Assembly (NCBI GenBank): GCA_001275005.1 | Contig: JWZX01002423.1 | Location: forward strand, 1 to 49,832 | Length of the DNA stretch: 49,832 nucleotides | Direction of reading: 5' to 3' | Source: Chrysochromulina tobinii | Taxonomy: Eukaryota; Haptophyta; Prymnesiales; Chrysochromulinaceae | In this document: piece by piece, positions 1-9,443 of the stretch | Layout of the letters: every line of letters starts with the position of its first letter | Position numbering within the stretch: the first letter of the stretch is position 1 | Position numbers and translations under genes: made by a program | The notes under the pieces: generated by a model | Seen by the model: the letters and a program-made list of their open reading frames with translations, nothing else | Databases searched by the model: none | Told to the model about the DNA's origin: nothing

Positions 1-146
1 AGCAGGGACCGGGATGTCGCGCTCACCAGGCTGCCTTTGTGTAGTTTGATGAACCTGCAATCACCAACCTACGCGACCAAGTTTACCCACACCTGACAAA
101 TTTCATGTCCGCGTTACTGAACGCGAAAATCCACAATGATGTTAAA

Positions 147-188
147 GTTCAAGTTTATGTTCGTTTATGTAGTAACTTGAACTTGAAC
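147..188. repeat. Small inverted repeat (GTTCAAGTT / AACTTGAAC)
   Basis: A 9-bp arm at 147-155 is matched by its exact reverse complement at 174-182, with a second TTGAAC copy to 188. It lies in an AT-rich stretch just downstream of the GMC oxidoreductase gene, which is on the minus strand. It could form a small hairpin in the 3' region of that transcript. Nothing else is recognisable in bases 1-238. Confidence 0.4.
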
Positions 189-238
189 ACGATGAAATGT
201 CTACTAAGAACTAACGACAGCGGCGCGCGCGCTCACGC

Positions 239-2134
239 TCACTCTTCTCTGAGGATCATGCGTGACGCCTTCTCAGCGATGGCGTAGGTGGGCAGGTTGG
301 TATTGCCTGATGTGATGGTGGGCATCACACCGCAGTCGGCAACGCGCAGGCCGCCGATGACGCCTGAGCGCGTGCCGTCGCGCACCTGCAGCCTGCTGTT
401 GAGGACAGCACCCGGCTCGCCGTCCCTGCCCATCATCGTCGTCCCGGCCGGGTGGAAGATAGACGTCCCTATGTCGCCCGCCGCGCGCGCAAGCTCCGCG
501 TCCGTCGTCAGGAGCGCTCCAGGCACGTGCTCCTGCGCGCGCAGCTCGGGAGTGAGCTGCGCGGCGATACGACGAGTCCAGCGCATCGCCGCCGCCGCGA
601 CCGCACGGTCCGCCTCTGTCGAGAGGTAGTTCGGGTCGATGCGTGGCGCGTCGCGCGTGTCCGGCGAGGTCAGCTCAACGCTACCGCGGCTCGTGGGGCG
701 GAGGTGGCACACCGAGGCAGTGAGACCGTTCCAACTGTGCAGAGGCTCCTCCCACGAGTCGAGCGAGAGGGGCTGCACATGCCACTGCAGGTCAGGCGTC
801 CGCGCCTCCTCCGAGCTGTGCGCGAAGACTCCGAGCTGTGAAGGCGCCATCGAGAGCGGCCCCGACTGGCGCAGCACGTACTCGGCGGCGGCCTGAGCCA
901 TGCCCCAATGTGAATTGAGACGCGTGTTGAGCGTGTCGACGCCATCGGCGAGCCGGAACACGGCGCGGATCTGCAGGTGGTCTTGCAGATTGCGCCCCAC
1001 GCCTGGCAGGTCGACGCGAGTCTGCACGTTGTGCGCCCGCAGCAGCGCGTCGTCACCGATCCCAGAGCATTGCAGCAGATGCGGAGAGCCGACCGCGCCG
1101 GCCGCGAGCACGACCTCGCGCCGAGCTCGAATGGTGCACGCCACGTCCGCTTGCTTCTCGGCAGCGCTGTCCTTGCGACTCTTGATGAGTCCCATATCCA
1201 CCGCAATCGCGCGCAGATAGCTGGCCACCCCTTCCTGCGTGTCGCGCTGCCACACATCGATCCCCGTGCACCGCAGCTTGCCGTCGCCGGACTCGTCGCG
1301 CTCGAGCTTGAGCTTGGAAGCATGGATGCCCCTCAGGATCGTCAGGTTCGGGCGCGCCGTGAGGATGGGCGTCACAAAGGCTCGGTAGGGCGAGAGGCGC
1401 ACCCCGCCACGCCGCGGGCCGGACGCGTCGGACGACGCACCCAGTACGGCACCCAGTTGCGTCTGCGTCACCTCAAAGTAGCCAACGCCCGCCGTCTGGG
1501 AGTCGATGAAGTGCGTCCGCCGCGGTAGCTCGACTTTCTCGCACGCGTCGGCCCACTGGTCGAGAACGCGCCAACTCATCGCCTGCCGCGTCACTTCCAG
1601 TGGACCGTCAGTTCCAAGCATGCTGCCATCGGCGAGTACCGGCGTGGCGGCCGTGTACTTCATCTGGCGCTCAAAGTGGGGCCGCATCGACTTCCAGTTC
1701 CAGCTGTCATCCTCGAGCGCTGCCGCCCAGCCGTCGTAGTCTTCCGCCTGCCCACGCATCGCGATCATACCATTGATGCTGCCTGAGCCTCCGAGCAACT
1801 TGCCTCGCGGGTAGAAGATGAAGCGTCCGTTGAGGCCGGGCTGCTCGCACGTTCGGAAGCCCCAGTTGGTCCGGTCCTGCGGGTAACGCATCGTGTAGAT
1901 GTAGCCAACAGGGATTTGCACCCAGTGATACATGTCGCTTCCGCCTGCTTCCAGCATGACCACGGTCTTGGAAGGGTCAGCGCTCAGCCGGTTGGCGAGC
2001 ACGCAGCCTGCACTTCCTCCGCCCACGATGACATAGTCATACTCACCCAGATCCTTCGGCGTTGCAACACTGCGGGCTAATCGCCGATGAGAGCCTGGCA
2101 GACGTCTCGTCGCCTTGCGCAGCACCGAGTTCAT
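239..2134 (-). CDS. GMC-family FAD oxidoreductase (choline/alcohol dehydrogenase-like)
   Basis: This 631-residue protein is a glucose-methanol-choline family flavoenzyme, which oxidises an alcohol-type substrate with FAD. An N-terminal basic, Arg/Ser-rich stretch of about 30 residues could be a mitochondrial or plastid leader. It is followed by the FAD-binding motif VIVGGGSAGCVLANRLS, the GKLLGGSGSINGM region, the second GMC signature LAAGAVGSPHLLQCSGIG, and a C-terminal block holding the catalytic pair: His in FHPAGTTMMG and Asn in SGNTNLPT. Length and motif order match complete family members, and the start is the only ATG giving the leader. The substrate cannot be read from sequence. Choline dehydrogenase, long-chain alcohol oxidase and the algal fatty-acid photodecarboxylase branch share this fold. 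I did not see clear photodecarboxylase-specific residues. Confidence 0.93.
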   Translation of the reverse strand: MNSVLRKATRRLPGSHRRLARSVATPKDLGEYDYVIVGGGSAGCVLANRLSADPSKTVVMLEAGGSDMYHWVQIPVGYIYTMRYPQDRTNWGFRTCEQPGLNGRFIFYPRGKLLGGSGSINGMIAMRGQAEDYDGWAAALEDDSWNWKSMRPHFERQMKYTAATPVLADGSMLGTDGPLEVTRQAMSWRVLDQWADACEKVELPRRTHFIDSQTAGVGYFEVTQTQLGAVLGASSDASGPRRGGVRLSPYRAFVTPILTARPNLTILRGIHASKLKLERDESGDGKLRCTGIDVWQRDTQEGVASYLRAIAVDMGLIKSRKDSAAEKQADVACTIRARREVVLAAGAVGSPHLLQCSGIGDDALLRAHNVQTRVDLPGVGRNLQDHLQIRAVFRLADGVDTLNTRLNSHWGMAQAAAEYVLRQSGPLSMAPSQLGVFAHSSEEARTPDLQWHVQPLSLDSWEEPLHSWNGLTASVCHLRPTSRGSVELTSPDTRDAPRIDPNYLSTEADRAVAAAAMRWTRRIAAQLTPELRAQEHVPGALLTTDAELARAAGDIGTSIFHPAGTTMMGRDGEPGAVLNSRLQVRDGTRSGVIGGLRVADCGVMPTITSGNTNLPTYAIAEKASRMILREE

Positions 2135-2271
2135 GCGAATTGACGCACCCGCGCGGTCGGCGATACGCGAGGAGAAGGGATTGGAAAAGGCGCGGAACGC
2201 ACGCGCAGCGAGCTGTAAATGTTTGAATGGAAACCAAGTTTAAAGTAACCAACAACATTAAATTCCTAAGA

Positions 2272-2297
2272 GCTTGACTTGACTTGACTTGTCTTGA
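2272..2297. repeat. (CTTGA)n microsatellite upstream of the coiled-coil gene
   Basis: Several tandem copies of CTTGA, the last ones slightly degenerate, end about 60 bases before the ATG at 2356. The same pentamer occurs as a perfect seven-copy run just upstream of the ankyrin gene at 34641-34675. Confidence 0.8.
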
Positions 2298-2355
2298 CAC
2301 GCCAAAATGCGCGACCGTCTTCCGCCTCTGCACACCACCTCCCTGTGCCGCGGCG

Positions 2356-5300
2356 ATGTCAACGGATCAGCAACTTGGCTGGCTACGCAACCTCTCGAAG
2401 GCGCAGCTATCTGAGGCCACGCTCGCCGTCGTGCAGATACAGAAGGAGGTCAACGCCCTTGCAACACGGGTGAATGGCGAGCACGAGCTTCGATCGCTAG
2501 GCTGGGAGCGCCGTCTCGCCCTCGCCAAGCGCGAGTGGCAGGATGATCTGGAGGCGATGCGTACCGAGTGCTCGATTATGCTCAAGGAGGCCGACGAGCT
2601 CGTAGCGCTACAACGCGAAGAGGCCGAGCTGTACCGGGAGGAGGCTCTGCTGCGCGTGGCCCAGCGTGACGCGGCCGAGCAAAAAGTGCTGATGCTGCAG
2701 GGGAGCCAGCGGCGCCTCGTCTTGCGCGCGCGCGGAGCGTTGCGGCGAGCGGAGGAGGCTGAGGCCGAGGCGGCCGAGGCCACCGCTGCAGCCGACCGCG
2801 CGAGCGCCAGTAACGAGGCGGCCCGGCGGCGGGCCGAGGCGGAGCGCGACGTGCTCGTGGCGGCGCTGGCGATCGGCGAGGGCGAGGACGGTTACCTCGA
2901 GCGGATCGCGCACGACCAGTCGCTGCCCGTGGCGCAGCGCGAGTCCGCCATGTTGCGCGCCAAGCTGCAGGACTTGCGCGATATGGCCGCGAAGCACGCG
3001 GTCGATGCGGGCGCGGTGGCCCACGCGATGGCAGAGGTGGAGCTGCGGGAGGCGCGCGCGGAGAGGCGTGCGCAGGCGCTCGAGCAGCGGCTGCACGCGT
3101 GCGAGGGCGAGCTGGGTGCTCGGCGCATGGCCGAGCTCCAAGCGGCGCGGCGCGCCATGGTCGTACACAAGCCCGAGGGTGGCGGCGGCGAGGTGTCGGG
3201 TACACTGACACTTGGGAGTGCTGGTGGCTCGCAGGGCGAGGCCAAGGGCGCTGGCGCGTTGCAGGCCAAGGGCGAAGGCGCGTTCGACGCCGATGAGAGT
3301 GGCCGCGGGCCGAGCGGCGTCGGCCCCACACGTTGGCAGATCAGCCTTGCCGAACGCTGTGCTCTGGCAGAGGAGATGGTGGAGGCTCGAAATGCGGAGC
3401 TCGAGGCCACAAGGGTGGAGCTCGCGGCGGCGACGGAGGAGCGGCGCCTGATCGGCGAGGGCGCCGCCGCAAGGTCGAGCGCGGCCACGTACATTGAGGC
3501 CCGATGTGCGGCGGTCGAGGCTCTGCTCGCAGCGAGTGAGAAGGAGAATGTGGCGCTACGCAGTGAGGTCGCGACCCGCGCCGCCGAGCTTGCGGCGGCG
3601 ATGGCGAGGGAGCGCGCGCAGGCCGAGCTCGCACGGCTGCGCGCCAAGCAGCGCGCCCTGCCTGCGTCCATCGACGCCCTGGCGTTGGAGGTGGTCCCGC
3701 CACCATCACCACAACCAAAGGACGTCGGCGGCTTATTCAACCGCGGGGTCAGCTCGCCGCCTGCCGCCCCATCGCCGTCGCTGAGCGGCCGGCCGGGGAC
3801 GTCGACCGGGGACGTCGACGGAGTGTCGCCGGCGGCAAAGACGCTCTGGCGCATCGGCGAGGCCTTGGTCGGTGCGGATGTCGACGCCGCAGGTCTCGGC
3901 GCCTCACCGTTGCTGGGGCAGGCGGCCGTCGAGGCAGCGAGCATCGGCGCGCGCTTCGGCTGGGGAGCGTCGCACGACGTGCCGCTTCCCAAATGTGGCT
4001 ATGAGTGGGGCACGGCCTCCCGGAGCGCCGAGGCAAAGGGTTCGCCCCCGAAAAGCACGGCTCCCGCGCCGAGCACCGGTGCCTTCACCGAGGGCGCCTC
4101 AGGCGTTGCGGCACTCGTTGCGCTCCACGCGGCCGATGCCTTTCTAAAGGCCGAGACTTCCGAGGACGCGTCTGGCGTCGCCCCCTCGGCGGGCGCGAGC
4201 ACTCAAAGCCCGGTGCAGAAAAAGAGGCCCGGAGCCATGGTGCGCCACGACACGCGCGCAGCCAACCTTGTGAGCGGCGCCGTGGTCGACGGCGGCATGG
4301 GGCATGCAAATGTGGAGGCGTATGGAGGCCGGGCGGCGAATGGCGCTGTCGCGGGTGCCTTCGACACGCATGACAGCGTGGTCGAGGCTGTGACGGCCGC
4401 CTCGCTCGAGGCGACGCGTGCACAGCTCGGTGCGGCGCGCGCCGAGTGCGCTCGTCTCGAGGAGGAGTGTCGACTCAGCCGTCGAGAAGCCAGTGCCCTC
4501 GCACGATCATCGGAGGCGGATGCGGCCATGTGCCTCGCGCTGGTAGCGAGGCTTGAGGCGAGCGACGAGCGGCTGGGCACCTCGGAGGCGCGCGCGGGAG
4601 CCTTGCAGCGCGTTGCCGAGGCACAGGCGGCAGAGCTCCTGGCGGTGCGTGCCCAACTGGACGCGGCCAACGGGCGCGCGGTGGCCGCGGAGAGGGGGCA
4701 AGCTGCCCTCAAGGCCCGTACAGCGCTGCAGGCGGAGAGCCACGAGGTCACTCGGCGCGCAGACGCGGCGCTGCGCGAGGAGCTCGCTCAGATGCGGCGC
4801 GTGTGCGAAAGGTATCGCGGCGAGGTGAGCCGCGTGTGCGCCGAGCTGCACACGACGCGTATGATGGTCGCGCATCTCAACGAGCGGCTCGATGCGCAGA
4901 GTGAGCTCGCTCGCCTTCAGATTGGCCTTGACCCGGTGCCGCACAGTGGAGGCATGTCGCCAGAGCGCAAGCACGCGCTGCTCGCTCGAAAGCAGCAGGG
5001 GACGACGCGCACCATCCTCCAAAGCGTGGATGGCGCGGCAGGCGTGGCGGCGGGCGCGGCGGCGGGCGCGGCGGCGGGCGCGGCTGCGGGGGGCAAGGTG
5101 TTGCTAGCCGGAGCGACGACGCGCGTGCCGCTCGTTCGAGTGACCTTGCGCCCGTACGACAGGGCAGAGTTTGGCCCCAGGAGCGCGGCCAGGGATGCCA
5201 AGGGCGACGGCTCGGCGTCACAGCCTCTCCATGGCACTACCTTTCAACCAGTTGGTGGCGTCGTGCGCTTTGGGGGCTCGCAGGGGGCGGTGGCGCAAGA

Positions 5301-5508
5301 GGAGGCGGTGGCGAAGGTGGCGGAGGTGGCGGAGGTGGCGGCGGCTATGGAGCAGGAAGCGTGGAAGGCGGCGGTGACGTCAGCTGCCACCTTCCTGGCA
5401 GAGTCAGGTGGTGGCACTGGCAGCGAGCGGCCGCGCGTCTCGACCGCAAGCCAGTTTGAGCGCTGGTTCGACTGGGGAGTGGCACCTCCTCCAAAACCAA
5501 AGAAATGA
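2356..5508 (+). CDS. Large Ala/Glu/Arg-rich coiled-coil protein, function unknown
   Basis: I do not recognise the family. The frame is open from 2284, but the ATG at 2356 (MSTDQQLGWLRNLSKAQ) is the better start because it begins the helical region and lies past the CTTGA repeat, giving about 1050 residues. Two long heptad-type coiled-coil blocks, at roughly residues 1-270 and 680-880, flank a Pro/Gly/Ala-rich disordered middle. A Gly-Ala repeat (GAAAGAAAGAAAG) follows at about residue 900, and the C-terminus is short, aromatic and basic (FERWFDWGVAPPPKPKK). Such architecture is common in cytoskeletal, basal-body or vesicle-tether proteins, but nothing specific supports one role. Codon bias toward GC matches neighbouring host genes. 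Confidence 0.8.
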   Translation: MSTDQQLGWLRNLSKAQLSEATLAVVQIQKEVNALATRVNGEHELRSLGWERRLALAKREWQDDLEAMRTECSIMLKEADELVALQREEAELYREEALLRVAQRDAAEQKVLMLQGSQRRLVLRARGALRRAEEAEAEAAEATAAADRASASNEAARRRAEAERDVLVAALAIGEGEDGYLERIAHDQSLPVAQRESAMLRAKLQDLRDMAAKHAVDAGAVAHAMAEVELREARAERRAQALEQRLHACEGELGARRMAELQAARRAMVVHKPEGGGGEVSGTLTLGSAGGSQGEAKGAGALQAKGEGAFDADESGRGPSGVGPTRWQISLAERCALAEEMVEARNAELEATRVELAAATEERRLIGEGAAARSSAATYIEARCAAVEALLAASEKENVALRSEVATRAAELAAAMARERAQAELARLRAKQRALPASIDALALEVVPPPSPQPKDVGGLFNRGVSSPPAAPSPSLSGRPGTSTGDVDGVSPAAKTLWRIGEALVGADVDAAGLGASPLLGQAAVEAASIGARFGWGASHDVPLPKCGYEWGTASRSAEAKGSPPKSTAPAPSTGAFTEGASGVAALVALHAADAFLKAETSEDASGVAPSAGASTQSPVQKKRPGAMVRHDTRAANLVSGAVVDGGMGHANVEAYGGRAANGAVAGAFDTHDSVVEAVTAASLEATRAQLGAARAECARLEEECRLSRREASALARSSEADAAMCLALVARLEASDERLGTSEARAGALQRVAEAQAAELLAVRAQLDAANGRAVAAERGQAALKARTALQAESHEVTRRADAALREELAQMRRVCERYRGEVSRVCAELHTTRMMVAHLNERLDAQSELARLQIGLDPVPHSGGMSPERKHALLARKQQGTTRTILQSVDGAAGVAAGAAAGAAAGAAAGGKVLLAGATTRVPLVRVTLRPYDRAEFGPRSAARDAKGDGSASQPLHGTTFQPVGGVVRFGGSQGAVAQEEAVAKVAEVAEVAAAMEQEAWKAAVTSAATFLAESGGGTGSERPRVSTASQFERWFDWGVAPPPKPKK

Positions 5509-5767
5509 ACAAGTACGCGCCGTCCGCTGTGGGGACATGTTGAGGATGGGAGGATAGTAGAAAGTCAGTTGACGATAGATGGGACTCCCGGTTTCGCGGA
5601 GGCTCCACAGTCGGAGGCTAAACTCCCCGCGAACCACCGTCGGAGCCGACGGAGTTCTCATTGTTATGTTCAGCCCGTTTTTCATCAGAGCGCGATCTCC
5701 CCGGCGCTCCCGTCTGCATTGAGCAACCCGACAGAAAGCAAGCTGAGAGACGAACATATCGTCTAAG

Positions 5768-6251
5768 ATGCAGATGACCAAGGTCCTCCTCATCTCGTTC
5801 ATCGCCACCGCCTCGGCCACGTGCGGCACGCAGTGCGGCGGCTGCACTGCGCCCTGCGTCAACGACCCGTCCGCATATTGCTTCGACTGCGGCTTCTCAC
5901 CGTGCGAGGATGTCAGTGGCTACTGCTGGTCGTGTGCCGGAGCCGACGGCAACTGCTACGCATACGACTGTGTGCTCTGCGCCATCCGCCCCGACCTTCG
6001 CCCTCATCCATTCCCATATCTTTACGACACCACAACGCCATCGGGCACTCGCCGCGCTCGCGAACCCCATACATACCATGTGCATCGCAGGTGGCTCCAC
6101 CTGTTCGACCGTTCCGTGCTTGGACGTCGCGGCCACCGCCAACGCGGTCCTGAAGAAGACCAACTCGACCACCGGCTTCGCAAAGGCCAAAGGCGAGCAG
6201 CTCGCGACCCGCATTGGCTCGGCCACGTCGAAAGCCGCCGTTGCCAAGTAA
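5768..6251 (+). CDS. Small secreted cysteine-rich protein, two exons
   Basis: Exon 1 (5768-5969) encodes a clean signal peptide, MQMTKVLLISFIATASA, followed by a dense Cys-rich module with motifs such as CGTQCGGC and CFDCGFSPC. Reading straight on loses the cysteines and becomes Arg-rich. A GT at 5970 and an AG ending at 6090 define a 121-base intron. Splicing joins T to GT to make a Cys codon and restores a Cys-containing frame (GSTCSTVPCLD) ending at 6251. The mature product is about 100 residues after signal cleavage, with an Ala/Lys/Thr-rich tail. It is probably extracellular or in the endomembrane system and disulfide-bonded. No known family is recognised. The exon structure is inferred from the reading frames. 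Confidence 0.72.
5970..6090 (+). other. Predicted GT-AG intron in the Cys-rich gene
   Basis: Begins GTGTGC and ends GCATCGCAG. It interrupts a codon after its first base, and removal regenerates TGT (Cys). It does not share the 3' segment found in the other two introns of this window. Confidence 0.65.
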
Positions 6252-6708
6252 GCAGACGGTCAAGTAAGCGTGCGGTCCACAGGTGCCGTGAACGTTCCAG
6301 CTGCGGACCGCACACGACCAGGGATGTTGGGGCTTCTCGATGGACGCTCTACCGTCGTGTGTAGTGTGTGCCCCCTGTGCGTGGCCCTAGTCCGCGCTTG
6401 CGGTCCCCGGTGCGTGGCACGGACTCCGTGCCTCCGATTTCCTACTTTAACGACCATGCAACATGCAAGCACCAAGCTTTAAACGCAGATACTACGGGAC
6501 ACGGCGCTTGGGCCTCGGCCGCTCTCATCCACTGAGAGGAATAGCATACGCTTCGCGCAAGCGCGCTTCCTTTCCGTCTCGTTACCAATACGCGCTGTAA
6601 ACGCGCTGAACCGCTCGACTCGACGTAGCGCTATGCGTTAGCCACTTCATTTACCTCCATTTACCCGACTATTGAGATATTGACTATATACGGCTTACCA
6701 CTAGCGCA
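6252..6708. other. Intergenic region between convergent genes
   Basis: About 460 bases between the 3' ends of the Cys-rich gene and the ferroportin-cystinosin gene. No open frame with coding character, RNA gene or repeat was recognised. It presumably holds the two 3' untranslated regions. Confidence 0.5.
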
Positions 6709-9132
6709 CTACGTGCTGCACCGAGTCGTCGCGCTCAACTCGGTCGCGCTCAACTCTTTGTAACTATGGAGGCCATGTTTGGCCGCGGGATAGAGGCAGT
6801 AGTGCTGCACGATAAAGATCGAGTCGAAGACCATCGTTACAAAGCCGAGGGCAAGTTTAACGGGATCGCCCGTGAGGGCGGCCCAGTCACCGCTGCAGCC
6901 CGCATCCAGCACCTCCTGCACGAGCGAAAGCACCCCTCCCGAAAAGTCGAGCACGATGTTGTCGATGACCCACCCGGCGGTGCTGCGGCGGCGTGCGTTG
7001 AGAAAGACCTGTGGAACGTACTTGGTGACCGTGATGGCGAGCTTGACGTACGAGAGCGCATACAGAAAATGGAGCCACGTGCACTCTTCGCAGGCTCCCA
7101 ACGCTACGCTCGGCACCGCCACGACGAGGGCCACGACAAAGGCCGACAGTGCCAGCTTCACCGGGAGCGACACGTGCTGAGTGCCGCGCGGATACGCGCG
7201 CGTCTGAACGTAGATGATCGTGGACAGTAGCAAGCCGTGGAGGGAGAAGAAGACATCGGATACATGCACGATGGGCAGGTTGCCATGGTTTGCCTCGGCA
7301 AACTCTGAGCGAACGGTCCCGATGAATGCGAGCGAAACGTTGAAGGCGCTGTAGCATGCGTAGCCGCACACGTTTAGGGCGACGTAGTCTAGCGAAAGGC
7401 CAATCACCGACTTACGCTGATAATTCAGCAGAACTTGCGGGTAGAAGGACAGGGACCACGCCGCGAAGTAGGTCCATCCGAAAATCGAACTGGCCACCCG
7501 CGCCGCCGTCGAGCACGATGCGATCGACTCGTCCAAATTAGGAATGCCGAGGCTGGTCCAAAGCCCCAATCCGAGGCCGAGGAGCACCAACAGCAAGGTC
7601 AGCACGGGCCGGAGGCGGACGTACAGCTCTGCGTGTTCACCGCCAGGGCCGTGGTTGCGGGCATCATGGCGATGGTTGCTCGTCTTGAGACACGAAAAGT
7701 GCATGTGGAGATGGGAGTGGGTGCGCATGCCCACCCCGTCGGCGTTGACCTCGAGCGCACGGAGCTGCTGCGTCGTGTGCTTGTGGCTGATCTTTTCAAG
7801 AATCGGGTGCTCGTGCACGTGTTCGTGGTAAAGCAGGACCCACAGGGTGTATGTCAGAGCCGCCCCGCCGACGAAGCCCGCTGAAGCATATACGAGCACG
7901 TCGAAGGTGAGCGAGGAGGCGACGTCGGTGGTGGCGGTGGTCGAGACCACAAAGGCGCCCACGTAGGCGGACATCGTGCCGAGCGAGCAAATCGACTTCT
8001 CGACCGCGCCCACCGAGCCGCGGTAGGCCTCATCCACATGAAGCTGCTGGAGGGTCTCGTTGGCGAGGTCGAACCCGTACAACCCGAAGCGCGAGACGAC
8101 GATGAGGGCGAGGAAGACGAGCATCGGGGCTGAGAGCCCCACCTCGCCGTGTGTGGCGTAGAAGCACGCAGTTGCGCCTGAGACCGCCGCGGACTGCAGC
8201 CAGAGGTGCCCTGTGGCCACCATGCGAAGGCCCGCACGCGCCGAGAGCCACGTGAAGAAGGTCGTGCCCAGCACGCCGGCGAGGGCGCCGGCAGCGCGGA
8301 AGGCGGCGAGGGCGGCGGGTGGGACGCCGCGTATCTGGAGGTAGGCGGTGAGCATCACGTCGTGCGGAGAGAGCACCGTGAAGTACAGGAGCGAGTACGA
8401 GAGCACCAGCAGGGGGATGCCCGAGGGGTGCCGGATGAAGATGGGCCACGCAGTGAAGAAGCCGGGTCGCTCCTCCGCCTCGGCCGCCGGCTTGGGAGAC
8501 GCGAGCACCTCGTTTTCGGCGTACACCGCGCTCAGCAGCCTAAGCTCGATCGCAAAGGTGACGACGTTCGCGCTCGCGACCGCCACGAAACCCGCATCTG
8601 CACCGAGGAGGTGGATGGCCACGCCGGCAGCGAGCGGCCCGAACGACTCGGCGAGAAGGTCAATCCTCGCCATCGCCGAGTTCACGGACGAGAGCTCTTC
8701 CTGGTCGCCGTCGGCCCAAATGGTCGCGACCCAGTCCTTCCTCACGGCGACGTCTGAGATGAGCGCGCCGATGGCCTCCACGAAGCCGCATCCGATCATC
8801 GACGCGAGAAGAGCCCACGGAATTCCTCCCGATCCAGCCTTCTCGTACTTGCACAGGAGCCCGAAGACGCCGATGGCGCCGACGACAGCCACGGCCTGCA
8901 ATGCGATCCCGCGCCGCACGACGGGCATGCGCGCGGTGTGGTCCATCCACTGCCCCACAGCAGGACCCATGACAAACTGGAGGCCAAAGACTGCAAGGCC
9001 GAAGATTGCCGGCGCGATCAATCCACCGTTCGAGGAGAAGCGAAGTAGGAGGAGTGGCGTAGCGAACTCCCACGCCTTGGAGCCGAGCTTGGTGCACGTA
9101 TGTGAGAGCAGCAGGCGCAACTTGGCTGGCAT
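6709..9132 (-). CDS. Ferroportin-cystinosin fusion membrane transporter
   Basis: One uninterrupted 807-residue frame joins two transporter families. Residues 1-435 resemble ferroportin/IREG (SLC40A) iron exporters: KAWEFATPLLLL in helix 1 (plant-type WEF), VGQWMDHTARMPVVRRG in the first loop, and the RKDWVATIW...ARIDLLAESFGPLAAG segment. Residues 436-500 form a His-rich linker (HEHVHEH, HKH, HSHLHMH, HRHDARNH). Residues 545-782 are cystinosin-like with two PQ loops: SFYPQVLLNYQRKSVIGLSLDYVALN and, at 705-709, YVPQV, plus VLDFSGGVLSLVQ and VFDSIFIVQHYCLYP. Cystinosin is a proton-coupled lysosomal cystine exporter and ferroportin exports ferrous iron. Joint metal/thiol handling in a vacuolar or plastid-associated membrane is inference. 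From memory of human ferroportin, its Asp39, His43 and Cys326 align here to Ser, Glu and Val. Confidence 0.9.
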   Translation of the reverse strand: MPAKLRLLLSHTCTKLGSKAWEFATPLLLLRFSSNGGLIAPAIFGLAVFGLQFVMGPAVGQWMDHTARMPVVRRGIALQAVAVVGAIGVFGLLCKYEKAGSGGIPWALLASMIGCGFVEAIGALISDVAVRKDWVATIWADGDQEELSSVNSAMARIDLLAESFGPLAAGVAIHLLGADAGFVAVASANVVTFAIELRLLSAVYAENEVLASPKPAAEAEERPGFFTAWPIFIRHPSGIPLLVLSYSLLYFTVLSPHDVMLTAYLQIRGVPPAALAAFRAAGALAGVLGTTFFTWLSARAGLRMVATGHLWLQSAAVSGATACFYATHGEVGLSAPMLVFLALIVVSRFGLYGFDLANETLQQLHVDEAYRGSVGAVEKSICSLGTMSAYVGAFVVSTTATTDVASSLTFDVLVYASAGFVGGAALTYTLWVLLYHEHVHEHPILEKISHKHTTQQLRALEVNADGVGMRTHSHLHMHFSCLKTSNHRHDARNHGPGGEHAELYVRLRPVLTLLLVLLGLGLGLWTSLGIPNLDESIASCSTAARVASSIFGWTYFAAWSLSFYPQVLLNYQRKSVIGLSLDYVALNVCGYACYSAFNVSLAFIGTVRSEFAEANHGNLPIVHVSDVFFSLHGLLLSTIIYVQTRAYPRGTQHVSLPVKLALSAFVVALVVAVPSVALGACEECTWLHFLYALSYVKLAITVTKYVPQVFLNARRRSTAGWVIDNIVLDFSGGVLSLVQEVLDAGCSGDWAALTGDPVKLALGFVTMVFDSIFIVQHYCLYPAAKHGLHSYKELSATELSATTRCST

Positions 9133-9443
9133 GTTTTTTCATACGTCATGAATTCATTTCTATGAATTCACACCACACGTAAACAGCCGACGGGTATCTC
9201 GAAATGAGACACATGCAGGCGGAGAGCTGAGAAACAGCCCAAAAAGAGAAATAATTCACTCTGACCGAAGTGTAAATCACAACACAGCGCCGTTGCACCG
9301 GTTGTTGCGTCTGTCGAGTTTTGACGTGGTTCACACCAACACGTAACACGCAAGCACAAAAAATACTTCTGATTTTCACGCAGACGTCACATGGAATACC
9401 GCGCGGGCATACCGCTCAAGTTACCGCTCATGCACTCCGCGCT
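9133..9443. other. Upstream region of the transporter gene
   Basis: About 310 bases between the transporter start and the 3' end of the next minus-strand gene. It is AT-richer than the flanking coding DNA. It contains two copies of RTTCACACC at 9166-9174 and 9329-9337 and no convincing open frame. Confidence 0.5.
9166..9174 (+). promoter_or_regulatory. RTTCACACC element upstream of the transporter gene
   Basis: ATTCACACC lies 33 bases upstream of the minus-strand ATG at 9132, in the opposite orientation to that gene. A GTTCACACC copy is at 9329-9337. The same 9-mer recurs in other upstream regions of the window. Confidence 0.35.

Noticed and set aside
2892-3992. A 366-codon minus-strand Ser/Ala-rich frame
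   Set aside because: Antisense shadow of the coiled-coil gene caused by GC-rich codons.
5970-6090. Third member of the introner family
   Set aside because: It lacks the shared 3' segment and has no clear duplicated target at its borders.
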